NCBI RefSeq assembly: GCF_902459615.1
Contig: NZ_CABPSA010000003.1
Location: 248,001-312,000 of the forward strand
Direction of reading: 5' to 3'
Origin: Pandoraea commovens
GTDB lineage: Bacteria > Pseudomonadota > Gammaproteobacteria > Burkholderiales > Burkholderiaceae
DNA length: 64,000 nucleotides
Shown: in pieces, positions 8,376 through 16,109 of the stretch
Layout of the letters: every line of letters begins with the position of its first letter
Numbering within the stretch: the first letter of the stretch is position 1
Position numbers and translations under genes: made by a program
Notes under the pieces: generated by a model
What the model saw: only the letters and a program-made list of their open reading frames with translations
Database searches by the model: none
What the model was told of the DNA's origin: nothing

Positions 8376-9203
8376 CTACGGCGCGCGCGGCAGGTCCATG
8401 ACCTGTTCGTTCGTCACGCCATCGACGCGATATCGGATACGCACCTGCGCGTCGCGCAGTGCGTCGGGAATGGGTTGCGTCATGCCGGGATAGATACTGC
8501 GGCCGATGTCGTGCCACTGACAGGTGTGCTCGGCATCGCCGGTGCATCGGCCCATCGCAAGCACATGGGCCCGGACATTGCCGATGTTCCTGAGGGCGGT
8601 GTTGTCTTCGGTGGAGGCGAGACCAGGGGCGCGTTTCGCCGGCTCGACGCGCACCAGCGCCCCCCACACGAAGCTCACGTTGACGTCGTTCTCGAACGCT
8701 CCCTGCGTGGGTCTCGCCGGTGTGTCGTCCGGTGCCGTCGCGGGGCGGAAATAGACGCGATAAGCGGCCTCGACCTGGGGCCGCCCGAGGGCGACGACAC
8801 GCACGAGTCGGGTGGCGCCCGCAGCCAGTACGAATTTCGCAGGCGACGCGACCAGACCGTCGCCCTGCTCGATATTCACGGCGACTTCATGCTCGTCGGG
8901 GGTTGCAGGCGCCACGATCCGCCTGACCGACACGTCCACGTATTGCGCCTGTGTCGATTGCGACGTAATTCTGATGATGCTGACCTGCTGCTGTCCGCTG
9001 GAAATCACACTCGCAATGGGCGAAATGGTGACGTTGGCCATTGCCGTGGTCTGTGTCATCGTCAGGGCCGACACCAGCGCTGCACCGACCATCGTGCGTG
9101 CACCGCGTCCGGTTCGGATGGCTTGTCCGGTTCGTTGGGTTCTGGTCAGCAGAACCCGCGTGACGAAGTCCGTCGCGTGGCGTATCGCGTCATACAGCGT
9201 CAT
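8376..9203 (-). CDS. CS1-type periplasmic fimbrial chaperone (CfaA/CblB-like)
   Basis: The product is about 275 residues if it starts at MTLYDAIRHATDF. The signal-like segment MVGAALVSALTMTQTTAMA sits unusually far in, near residues 38-56. A start at that inner Met (9092) would give a standard signal peptide but has no ribosome-binding site, so the start is unresolved. The mature part (ISPIASVISSGQQQVSIIRI; RLVRVVALGRPQVEAAYRVY; LRNIGNVRAHVLAMG) is typical of alpha-class fimbrial chaperones, which fold pilins in the periplasm. A cysteine pair (RCTGDAEHTCQW) lies in the C-terminal domain. It is the first gene of the fimbrial operon. Confidence 0.82.
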   Translation of the reverse strand: MTLYDAIRHATDFVTRVLLTRTQRTGQAIRTGRGARTMVGAALVSALTMTQTTAMANVTISPIASVISSGQQQVSIIRITSQSTQAQYVDVSVRRIVAPATPDEHEVAVNIEQGDGLVASPAKFVLAAGATRLVRVVALGRPQVEAAYRVYFRPATAPDDTPARPTQGAFENDVNVSFVWGALVRVEPAKRAPGLASTEDNTALRNIGNVRAHVLAMGRCTGDAEHTCQWHDIGRSIYPGMTQPIPDALRDAQVRIRYRVDGVTNEQVMDLPRAP

Positions 9204-9308
9204 ACATTTCCATTCGTTGCACTCGTTGTCGCGTTGCGGCAAAGCGACGCAGACTCGCGAATTCGCTGTTGCCGAACTGGAGTCCCCATCTTAGAAACGA
9301 GCGCAGGC

Positions 9309-9338
9309 GAGCGAAATCTGACAAGTCAGATTTCGCTC
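9309..9338. promoter_or_regulatory. 14-bp perfect inverted repeat upstream of the fimbrial operon
   Basis: GAGCGAAATCTGAC and its exact reverse complement are separated by AA. It lies about 106 nt before the chaperone start, in the ybaK-fimbria gap. Neither side has a U-tract, so an intrinsic terminator is unlikely. A dimeric regulator site or an mRNA hairpin fits better. Confidence 0.6.
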
Positions 9339-9456
9339 AATGGCGTTGAAATGGGTGTTTTCTTAAAGACTTCTCATGCGCATCGAGGTATGCGCAATGA
9401 CCGTCGATGGGAGACGGACGATCCGGGGATCAGGAGATTAGGGGGCTGTGGCTCGG

Positions 9457-9945
9457 TCAGTCGATCAGCGCGACGTTCACGAGCGTGGGCGCGAGCACTC
9501 GCACGATTTCCGAGGGCGCCATCGAGACGAGGTAGCCGCGACGTCCACCGTTGATGTAGATCTCCGGCAATTCGAGAATCGACGCTTCCATGAAGATCGG
9601 CATGCGCTTGCGAGTACCGAAGGGACTCGTGCCGCCGACCAGAAAGCCCGAATGACGATTGGCGACTTCCGGCTTGCACGTCTCGATGCGCTTGCGCCCG
9701 GCTTGCCGCGCCAGTGCCTTGGTCGACACCTGACAATCGCCGTGCATGAGCACGATCAGCGGATGCGCGTCCTCGTCTTCCATGATCAACGTCTTGACGA
9801 CCGCGTGCTCAGGCACCTGCAACGCCTCCGACGAGACACGCGTGCCGCCATGCTCCTGGTACTCGTAGAAGTGGTTCTGAAACGCGACCTTGGCTTCGCG
9901 AAGCTGTTTGGTCGCAGGGGTTTCAGCGGTGGCCTTGGATTTCAT
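9457..9945 (-). CDS. ybaK: YbaK/EbsC-family aminoacyl-tRNA deacylase
   Basis: The 162-residue protein belongs to the YbaK/ProX editing family. These proteins hydrolyse mischarged tRNA, classically Cys-tRNA(Pro). The conserved lysine lies in VVKTLIMED, and the family runs LIVLMHGDCQVSTKALAR, SGFLVGGTSPFGTRKRMPIF and YINGGRRGYLVSM are all present, so this is a full-length, likely active member. Start MKSKATAETPATKQLREA matches the family's usual N-terminus, but no ribosome-binding site is visible and a GTG 17 codons upstream cannot be excluded. It precedes the fimbrial operon on the same strand, with a 253-nt gap. Confidence 0.88.
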   Translation of the reverse strand: MKSKATAETPATKQLREAKVAFQNHFYEYQEHGGTRVSSEALQVPEHAVVKTLIMEDEDAHPLIVLMHGDCQVSTKALARQAGRKRIETCKPEVANRHSGFLVGGTSPFGTRKRMPIFMEASILELPEIYINGGRRGYLVSMAPSEIVRVLAPTLVNVALID

Positions 9946-10059
9946 ATCGTAAAAAATGCAGTCGGTTCTCGGATCACGTTGCAGGCGTTCGGGCACGCGC
10001 GCAATGGGACCCCCAGGGTTCGTTAATTACGGATTGTAAGCAATCGCTTCATCGGGCAT

Positions 10060-10065
10060 TACAAT
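10060..10065 (+). promoter_or_regulatory. -10-like TACAAT, leaderless layout, acyl-CoA synthetase
   Basis: TACAAT ends six nt before the ATG, and the intervening GCCGCC is no Shine-Dalgarno site. A transcript starting the usual 6-8 nt downstream of the -10 would begin at or next to the start codon. No good -35 is visible at standard spacing. Confidence 0.45.
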
Positions 10066-10071
10066 GCCGCC

Positions 10072-11682
10072 ATGCCTGCCTCACATTTATCGCCCCTGCT
10101 TCCGTTGCCGACCGACGCCGACGCGGTGTCCTTGGCTTCGTCCTTGAACGCGTTCCTCACCGACTTGCCCGCGCGCATCGATAGCCTGCCAGCGCGCATC
10201 GCTGCGCAAACGCCGTCGCGCATCGCACTGATCGACGACTTCGGCCGGATGACGTACGGCGAACTGACGCATGCCGTGAGCACGTGTGCAACGCGCTTGC
10301 GCGAGCACGGCGTCAGAGGTGGCGACCGCGTGATGATCGTCGGCGAGAACGGCATCGCGTATGTGGTGCTGCTGCTCGCCGTCGCCTCGCTCGACGCGTG
10401 GCCGCTGCTCTGCAACGCCCGCCTCTCTGCCGCCGAGTTGCGGGTGATTCGCGAGCACGCGCAACCGCGTTGCGCCGTCTACGCCATCGATGCGTCTCCC
10501 GACGCCGCCGCGCACGCGCGTACCGATGCTGCCAAGGTGGCCTGGACCGAACTGGCGCTGGGCGCGCTGGCGGTGTCCGACGTCGATCCCGCGAGCGTGG
10601 CTGAGCCGGTGCAAAGCGATTCGTCCGAACAGTGCGCGGCGCTGATTTACACGACGGGCACGACCGGTGCGCCAAAGGGCGTGCGCTTGTCGCATCGCAA
10701 TCTGATGTTCATTGCGGCGGTATCGAGCACGCTGCGACGCGTCGGCGCGGACGACATCGCCTATGGCGTGCTACCGATCTCGCACGTCTACGGATTGACG
10801 TCCGTGTGTCTCGGGACGTTGTACGCGGGTGGCACGTTGCGCCTCGCCGCGCGTTTCACCCCCGAGGCAGTGCTGGACTCGCTCGCACACGACGGGCTGA
10901 CGATACTGCAAGGCGTGCCCGCCATGCACGCGCGCCTGATGGCGTACGTGACGACGCAGGGCACCACACCCGGTGCGACGCTTGTTGCGCCGCGTCTGCG
11001 TTTCGTCTACTCCGGCGGGTCACCGCTCGACGCCGCCCTCAAGGCGCGTGTCGAAGCGTTCTATGGCCTGCCCATCCACAACGGTTATGGCCTTACCGAG
11101 AGCAGCCCGACCGTCTCTCAGACCTTGCTGGACGCACCGCGCGAAGACTGCTCCGTCGGCACCGTGATTCCGGGCGTCGCGGTGCGTATCGTGGGACTCG
11201 ACGGCGAGGATGTGACCGAAGGTGATGTCGGCGAATTGTGGGTGCGCGGACCGAACGTCATGCTCGGCTATTACCGCGCGCCGGAACTGACGGCCGCGAC
11301 CGTGACGGAAGACGGCTGGCTGCGCACCGGCGATCTCGCCCGACGTGCCGCGGACGGCGCATTGTTCCTTGCCGGACGCGCAAAGGAACTCATCATCCAC
11401 TCGGGCTTTAACGTCTATCCGATTGAAGTCGAGCAAGCGCTGGCAAGTCATCCCGACGTGCTTCAGGTGGCCGTACTCGGCCGTGCTGTCGACGGCAACG
11501 AACAAGTGATCGCGTTTGTGGAAGCGCGTCCGGGACATGAGGTCGACGTCGAAGCGCTAGCGGGATGGGCCGCACAGCGACTCGCGCCGTACAAGCGTCC
11601 CGCGCAGATTCGCGTGCTCGACGCCTTGCCTGCCGCATCGACCGGCAAAGTGCTCAAGCACAAGCTCAAGGCGATGCTCTGA
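10072..11682 (+). CDS. AMP-forming acyl-CoA synthetase (ANL superfamily)
   Basis: The 536-residue enzyme activates a carboxylic acid as acyl-AMP and transfers it to CoA. The adenylate-forming motifs are complete: P-loop LIYTTGTTGAPKG near residue 190, YSGGSPLDAALKARVEAFYG and NGYGLTESSPTVSQ (A5) near 310-345, GWLRTGDLA (A7), GRAKELIIHSGFNVYPIEVE (A8), and the C-terminal catalytic lysine in ASTGKVLKHKLK. The sequence suggests a fatty- or aryl-acid ligase but does not fix chain length or substrate. It is transcribed alone, divergently from ybaK and convergently with xerD (25 nt apart). Confidence 0.92.
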   Translation: MPASHLSPLLPLPTDADAVSLASSLNAFLTDLPARIDSLPARIAAQTPSRIALIDDFGRMTYGELTHAVSTCATRLREHGVRGGDRVMIVGENGIAYVVLLLAVASLDAWPLLCNARLSAAELRVIREHAQPRCAVYAIDASPDAAAHARTDAAKVAWTELALGALAVSDVDPASVAEPVQSDSSEQCAALIYTTGTTGAPKGVRLSHRNLMFIAAVSSTLRRVGADDIAYGVLPISHVYGLTSVCLGTLYAGGTLRLAARFTPEAVLDSLAHDGLTILQGVPAMHARLMAYVTTQGTTPGATLVAPRLRFVYSGGSPLDAALKARVEAFYGLPIHNGYGLTESSPTVSQTLLDAPREDCSVGTVIPGVAVRIVGLDGEDVTEGDVGELWVRGPNVMLGYYRAPELTAATVTEDGWLRTGDLARRAADGALFLAGRAKELIIHSGFNVYPIEVEQALASHPDVLQVAVLGRAVDGNEQVIAFVEARPGHEVDVEALAGWAAQRLAPYKRPAQIRVLDALPAASTGKVLKHKLKAML

Positions 11683-11707
11683 CGTTGCCCAACGCGGTTC
11701 GCGACCG

Positions 11708-12694
11708 TCAGCCGCGCGGGTGATGCTGCGCGTGCAGCGACTTGAGACGCTCGCGCGCCACGTGCGTGTAGATCTGCGTAGTCGAGATGTCGGCGTGGCC
11801 GAGCAGCAACTGCACCACGCGCAGATCCGCACCGTGATTGATCAGGTGGGTGGCGAACGCGTGGCGCAGCGTGTGCGGTGAGAGCGGCGCACGAATGTCG
11901 GCTTGCAACGCGTACCGCTTGATCAGATACCAGAACGCCTGACGCGTCATGCCCTCGCCGCGTTGCGTTACGAACAGCGTGTCGCACGCGCGTCCCGCGA
12001 GCAACACACCACGACTCTCGGCCAGATATCGCGTGAGCCAGCCGTTCGCCTCTTCGCCGAACGGCACTAACCGTTCCTTCGCGCCCTTGCCGAAGATCCG
12101 CAGCACGCCTTCGTTCAGCCCCACTTCGATGGTCTTGAGCGCAACCAGCTCAGACACGCGCAGGCCGCTCGCATACATCAGCTCCAGCATGGCGCGGTCG
12201 CGCAAACCGAGCGGCTGCGCGAGATCCGGCGCGGCGAGCAGCGCCTCGACCTGCGCTTCCGACAAGGTCGACGGCAGACGTTGCGCCCGCTTGGCCGACG
12301 CAATCCGCAAGCACGGATCCTGCTGCACGAGGTGCTCGCGCAACGCCCATTGATAGAAACGCTTGAAGACGGACAGACGGCGGTTCACGCTGCTCGCCAG
12401 ACTCTCGCGACGCCATGCAAGATAGGCCGAGAGCGCCGCCTCGTCCACGGTGTCGAGGGACATGGCGGGCAGATTGTCGTGCGGGGTGTCGTGCAATTTG
12501 TCCGCGCCATTTGCAGTATTCGATGCCTTAGCCTCGTCCGCCAGCCACTCCGCGAACAGACGCAGATCGCGACGGTAGGCGTCGAGCGTGTTGCGCGACA
12601 GACCATCTTCGAGCCAGATCGTGTCGCAGAACTGGTCGATGAGCGACGTGCTGCGCGTGAGCATCGGCTCGGAAACTTGCGTGCGCTCAGTCAT
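11708..12694 (-). CDS. xerD: Tyrosine recombinase XerD
   Basis: XerD works with XerC and FtsK at dif to resolve chromosome dimers. The 328-residue protein has the N-terminal SAM-like domain (IDQFCDTIWLEDGLSRNTLD) and the catalytic residues of the family: Arg in YASGLRVSEL, His-X-X-Arg in SPHTLRHAFATHL, His in LLLGHADISTTQ, and nucleophile Tyr in IYTHVARERL. It exceeds the usual 300 residues because of a hydrophilic insertion (ASNTANGADKLHDTPHDNL) in the N-terminal domain and about ten extra N-terminal residues; Met11 is an alternative start. Its ATG lies two nt after the queG stop, so the two are co-transcribed. XerD rather than XerC is judged from overall resemblance. Confidence 0.9.
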   Translation of the reverse strand: MTERTQVSEPMLTRSTSLIDQFCDTIWLEDGLSRNTLDAYRRDLRLFAEWLADEAKASNTANGADKLHDTPHDNLPAMSLDTVDEAALSAYLAWRRESLASSVNRRLSVFKRFYQWALREHLVQQDPCLRIASAKRAQRLPSTLSEAQVEALLAAPDLAQPLGLRDRAMLELMYASGLRVSELVALKTIEVGLNEGVLRIFGKGAKERLVPFGEEANGWLTRYLAESRGVLLAGRACDTLFVTQRGEGMTRQAFWYLIKRYALQADIRAPLSPHTLRHAFATHLINHGADLRVVQLLLGHADISTTQIYTHVARERLKSLHAQHHPRG

Positions 12695-12696
12695 GC

Positions 12697-13965
12697 TCAA
12701 ACCGGAACTCCTTCCTGGGCAAGCGCCCACTCGACATGTTCGCGCACCAGCGCGGAAGGGTGATCGCGACGCGCAAGCAACGCATCGCGCATGGGAATGC
12801 GGGCATCGGCATCGGGCGTCTCGCGTAGCGCATTGCCAAGGCCGACGGCGAGATTGCGCAGCCATCGCTCGTGGCCGATACGACGAATCGGGCTGCCCGC
12901 AAGCCGGTCCATGAATTCCGTCTCAGTCCACGCAAACAGCTCGACCAGCGACGCGCTATCGAGTTTGTTGCGCGGTGCGAAATCGGGCAGCGGCGACGGC
13001 TGCGCAAATTTGTTCCAGGGACAGTAGAGCTGGCAGTCGTCGCACCCGTAAATGCGGTTGCCCATCTTGGCACGCAGCGACTCAGGGATTGCGCCCTTGT
13101 GTTCGATGGTCAGATACGACACACACAGCCGTGCATCGACGCGAAACGCTTCGGTGATCGCGCCCGTCGGGCAGACATCGAGGCAGCGACGGCATTGGCC
13201 GCAATGCTCGCCGCGATCCATGCGAGTGCTTGAGCTGGCGCTGTCGTCCTCGTTGTCGCTTTCATCAGCGTCGACCGGCAGCGGAACGTCGACGAAGATT
13301 TCACCGAGGAAGAAAAGCGAGCCCGCGTCGCGCGAGAGCAACAACGTGTGTTTGCCGCGCCAGCCGAGCCCCGCCTTCTGCGCGAGTTCGACCTCCAGCA
13401 CCGGCGCGGAATCGGTGAACGCGCGATAACCGAACGGCCCGATGGCCTGCGTAATGCGATCCGCCAGTTGTTGCAGACGATTGCGCAGCACCTTGTGATA
13501 GTCGCGTCCCCGGGCATAGAGCGACACGACGGCCTCGCCGGGCATCTCGGCACGCGCCATTTCGCGCTTGCGCCACTGGGCGAGGTCGGTGTCGCTGGGA
13601 AGATAATTCATGCGGGCGCTGATCACGCGCACCGTGCCGGGGACCAGCTCAGCGGGCCGCGCACGCTTCATACCGTGGGCCGCCATGTAGTCCATGTCGC
13701 CATGACAGCCGTCGTCGAGCCACTGTTGCAGACCCGCTTCGGCATGCGAGAGGTCGATGTCCGTGATGCCCACGTGACCGAAACCAAGCTCGCGCGCCCA
13801 CCCCCGGATTTGCACCGCAAGCGCGGCCAGACCCTTCGGATCGAGGGTGGCAGCGAGGGCCGACGGCGTCGCAATGTCGCGCGAGGGCGACACTTCCTTT
13901 GCATTCGGAGGTGCCGATGGCTCGACTTGTGCGGCGGTAGCGGGGAAAATCACGGAAGCTTTCAT
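12697..13965 (-). CDS. queG: Epoxyqueuosine reductase
   Basis: QueG reduces epoxyqueuosine to queuosine in tRNA wobble position 34, using cobalamin and two [4Fe-4S] clusters. The 422-residue protein shows the DUF1730-type N-terminal domain (LGFGHVGITDIDLSHAEAGL; HGDMDYMAAHG) and both ferredoxin motifs (CGQCRRCLDVCPTGAI; CDDCQLYCPWNKFA). It ends with a HEAT-like segment. It is 50 residues longer than E. coli QueG because of a low-complexity N-terminus and an acidic/serine insert (DESDNEDDSASSSTRMD) before the first cluster. The start at MKASVIFPATAA was preferred because a TAAAAT -10-like box ends exactly seven nt upstream; Met three codons earlier is the alternative. It is divergent from tsaE. 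Confidence 0.9.
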   Translation of the reverse strand: MKASVIFPATAAQVEPSAPPNAKEVSPSRDIATPSALAATLDPKGLAALAVQIRGWARELGFGHVGITDIDLSHAEAGLQQWLDDGCHGDMDYMAAHGMKRARPAELVPGTVRVISARMNYLPSDTDLAQWRKREMARAEMPGEAVVSLYARGRDYHKVLRNRLQQLADRITQAIGPFGYRAFTDSAPVLEVELAQKAGLGWRGKHTLLLSRDAGSLFFLGEIFVDVPLPVDADESDNEDDSASSSTRMDRGEHCGQCRRCLDVCPTGAITEAFRVDARLCVSYLTIEHKGAIPESLRAKMGNRIYGCDDCQLYCPWNKFAQPSPLPDFAPRNKLDSASLVELFAWTETEFMDRLAGSPIRRIGHERWLRNLAVGLGNALRETPDADARIPMRDALLARRDHPSALVREHVEWALAQEGVPV

Positions 13966-13972
13966 CGACTCC

Positions 13973-13978
13973 ATTTTA
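13973..13978 (-). promoter_or_regulatory. -10-like TAAAAT, leaderless layout, queG
   Basis: On the minus strand TAAAAT is followed by seven nt and then ATG. Transcription would begin at or next to the start codon. The core promoter must extend into the 5' end of the divergent tsaE gene, because the two starts are only 17 nt apart. Confidence 0.45.
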
Positions 13979-13982
13979 CGCA

Positions 13983-14516
13983 ATGCCCGCCATGCCCGAC
14001 TCCTCTGCGCCGCTTCCGCTGGGCGAACGCATCTTCGCGCTGCCGGACGAAGCCGCCACCGAGGCCTTCGCCGCGGCATTCGCTCGCGCTGTCGTTGAGC
14101 GCATGGCGCATACCGACGCCGCGCACGCAGGACTGCACGTGCAGCTCTCGGGCGACCTCGGCGCGGGCAAAACCACCTTCGTACGCGCCCTGTTACGCGC
14201 GCTGGGTCACACCGGACGCGTCAAAAGCCCCACTTACGCGCTGTGTGAACCATACAACATCGACACACCACAAGGCGTGTTGCCGGTCTATCATTTCGAT
14301 CTGTACCGCTTTGCCGATCCGGCCGAATGGCACGACACGGGCTTTCGCGAGCATTTTGCAGGCGACGCCCTGTGCCTGGTCGAGTGGCCGGAAAAAGCCG
14401 AAGGACTCCTTGGCACCCCCGATTTGCGCCTTTGGCTGGAACCAGTTGGCGATGCCCGCCGTCTCACGACGAGCGCCTACACGCCGGCCGGTCTTGCTTG
14501 CCTGAACTCATGCTGA
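13983..14516 (+). CDS. tsaE: tRNA threonylcarbamoyladenosine biosynthesis ATPase TsaE
   Basis: TsaE is the ATPase that cycles the TsaBDE complex in t6A37 modification of ANN-decoding tRNAs. The 177-residue protein has the Walker A motif GDLGAGKTTFVRALLRALG near residue 60, the switch run VKSPTYALCEPY, YHFDLYRFADPAEW with the Walker-B-like acidic residues, and CLVEWPEKAEGLL. Length is normal for beta-proteobacteria. Its start (MPAMPDSSAPLPLGERIF) lies 17 nt from that of divergent queG, so its promoter must overlap queG coding DNA. The stop overlaps the amiC start by seven nt, indicating translational coupling. Confidence 0.93.
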   Translation: MPAMPDSSAPLPLGERIFALPDEAATEAFAAAFARAVVERMAHTDAAHAGLHVQLSGDLGAGKTTFVRALLRALGHTGRVKSPTYALCEPYNIDTPQGVLPVYHFDLYRFADPAEWHDTGFREHFAGDALCLVEWPEKAEGLLGTPDLRLWLEPVGDARRLTTSAYTPAGLACLNSC

Positions 14517-15973
14517 TCAAACGCTTCGCCCGTACCGACGACGCCTCATCGCCCAACGCCGGCCGCCGCCGCGCTTTGCGCGCAGGCGCATCGACCCTGA
14601 TTCTCGCCCTCACCGGCCCCCGCTTCGCGTTCGCCAACGCTATCGTGGCAGTGCGCGTCTGGCCGGCGAGGGACTACACACGTGTCACGCTGGAGACCGA
14701 CAACCCGGTCAAATTCCAGCAGCAGTTGATGGAGAGTCCGAACCGCTTCGTCATCGATCTCGACGAAGTGGACCTGAGTCCTGCGCTGCGCGACCTCGTT
14801 GCCAAGATCCAGCCGAACGATCCGCAGATCGCCCAGGTGCGCGTGGGGCAATTCAAGCCCGGCGTCGTGCGCATGGTGTTCGATCTGAAGGCGGGCGTGA
14901 AGCCGCAGTCGTTCACGCTGCCCCCGGTGGCGGGCTACAAGTACCGCACCGTGTTCGATCTGTACCCGGCCGTCGAGCCCGATCCGCTCATGGAGTTGCT
15001 CGCGCAAACCGCCAACAAGGCGCAGGCGCTCGCGCAGAATTCGCATCCGCCGCAGACCTCGGGCAACGCCAACACGCCGAGCAGCGAAGAGAGCGAAGCG
15101 TTCTTCCAGCGGTATGCGCAGCAAGGTCAGACGACGCGTCCTGCGCGCCCCGGACCCACGCCCGCTACGCCTGCCGCCCCGGACAAGACACCGCCGCTCG
15201 CCCAGCGCAACGACGACGACACCGACGATCTGCCCCCGCCGCCGCGCGGTCAGAAGACGGCGCGTCTGCTCACCATCGCCCTCGACCCCGGCCACGGCGG
15301 GGAAGACCCGGGGGCGATCGGCAGCAGCGGCACGTATGAAAAGGTCGTGGTGTTACAGATCGCAAAACGGTTGCGCGACAAGATCAATGCGCAGCCGAAC
15401 ATGCGCGCCATGATGACGCGCGACGCCGACTTCTTCGTGCCGCTCGGCGTGCGCGTGCAGAAAGCGCGTCGAGTGGATGCCGATCTGTTCATGTCGATTC
15501 ACGCCGACGCCTTCACGTCGCCCTCCGCCAACGGCGCTTCCGTGTTCGCGCTGTCCGAACGGGGCGCGACGAGTGCGACCGCCCGGCTGCTCGAAAAAAC
15601 GCAGAACGCCTCGGATCTGATCGGCGGCGTCAACATCAAGACCAACGACCGGACGGTGGCGCATGCGCTGCTCGATATGTCGACCACGGCGCAGATTCGC
15701 GACAGCAAGGTGTTCGGCACCGCGCTGCTCGCCGAGATCGGCACGGTGGCGGACCGTCTGCACAGCAAGAACGTCGAACAAGCGTCGTTCGCGGTGCTCA
15801 AGGCACCGGATATTCCGTCGGTGCTGGTCGAGACGGCCTTCATCAGTAACCCCAAGGAAGAGCAGTATCTGAACGATCCGGCCTATCAGGAACGGCTTGC
15901 AAACGCGCTGCTCAAGGGGATCCGGGCCTACTTCTCGAAGAATCCGCCCATCGCGAAGAATCGCACGGCCTGA
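14510..15973 (+). CDS. amiC: N-acetylmuramoyl-L-alanine amidase (AmiC type)
   Basis: This periplasmic zinc amidase cleaves the lactyl-alanine bond of peptidoglycan during daughter-cell separation. The 487-residue precursor has a twin-arginine-like signal (GRRRALRAGASTLILALTG), as in E. coli AmiC. An AMIN septal-targeting domain follows (VAVRVWPARDYTRVTLETDN, about 45-150), then a proline-rich linker, then an Amidase_3 domain from about 245. The domain has zinc ligands in ALDPGHGGEDPGAIG and SIHADAF and the catalytic glutamate in VLVETAFISNPKEEQYL. The pairing tsaE-amiC is common in beta- and gamma-proteobacteria. A strong terminator follows. Confidence 0.95.
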   Translation: MLIKRFARTDDASSPNAGRRRALRAGASTLILALTGPRFAFANAIVAVRVWPARDYTRVTLETDNPVKFQQQLMESPNRFVIDLDEVDLSPALRDLVAKIQPNDPQIAQVRVGQFKPGVVRMVFDLKAGVKPQSFTLPPVAGYKYRTVFDLYPAVEPDPLMELLAQTANKAQALAQNSHPPQTSGNANTPSSEESEAFFQRYAQQGQTTRPARPGPTPATPAAPDKTPPLAQRNDDDTDDLPPPPRGQKTARLLTIALDPGHGGEDPGAIGSSGTYEKVVVLQIAKRLRDKINAQPNMRAMMTRDADFFVPLGVRVQKARRVDADLFMSIHADAFTSPSANGASVFALSERGATSATARLLEKTQNASDLIGGVNIKTNDRTVAHALLDMSTTAQIRDSKVFGTALLAEIGTVADRLHSKNVEQASFAVLKAPDIPSVLVETAFISNPKEEQYLNDPAYQERLANALLKGIRAYFSKNPPIAKNRTA

Positions 15974-16010
15974 GCACCTGAGCACACGAAGTCTCTGCCA
16001 CCCAACAAAA

Positions 16011-16046
16011 AATGGCGCGTCGGAAACCGGACGCGCCATTTTTTTT
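16011..16046. terminator. Bidirectional terminator between amiC and the DedA gene
   Basis: An 11-bp stem (AATGGCGCGTC / GACGCGCCATT, 8-nt loop) has an A-run on the left and eight T on the right, so it serves both convergent genes. Confidence 0.92.
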
Positions 16047-16109
16047 GTACTGACCTGGACTGCTTCGGGGAGTGACGAACGTCCGCCGCTCCCTCGCAAA
16101 TCGACTGAC

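Noticed and set aside
9309-9338. Intrinsic terminator for ybaK
   Set aside because: The stem is strong, but no T-run follows it on either strand.
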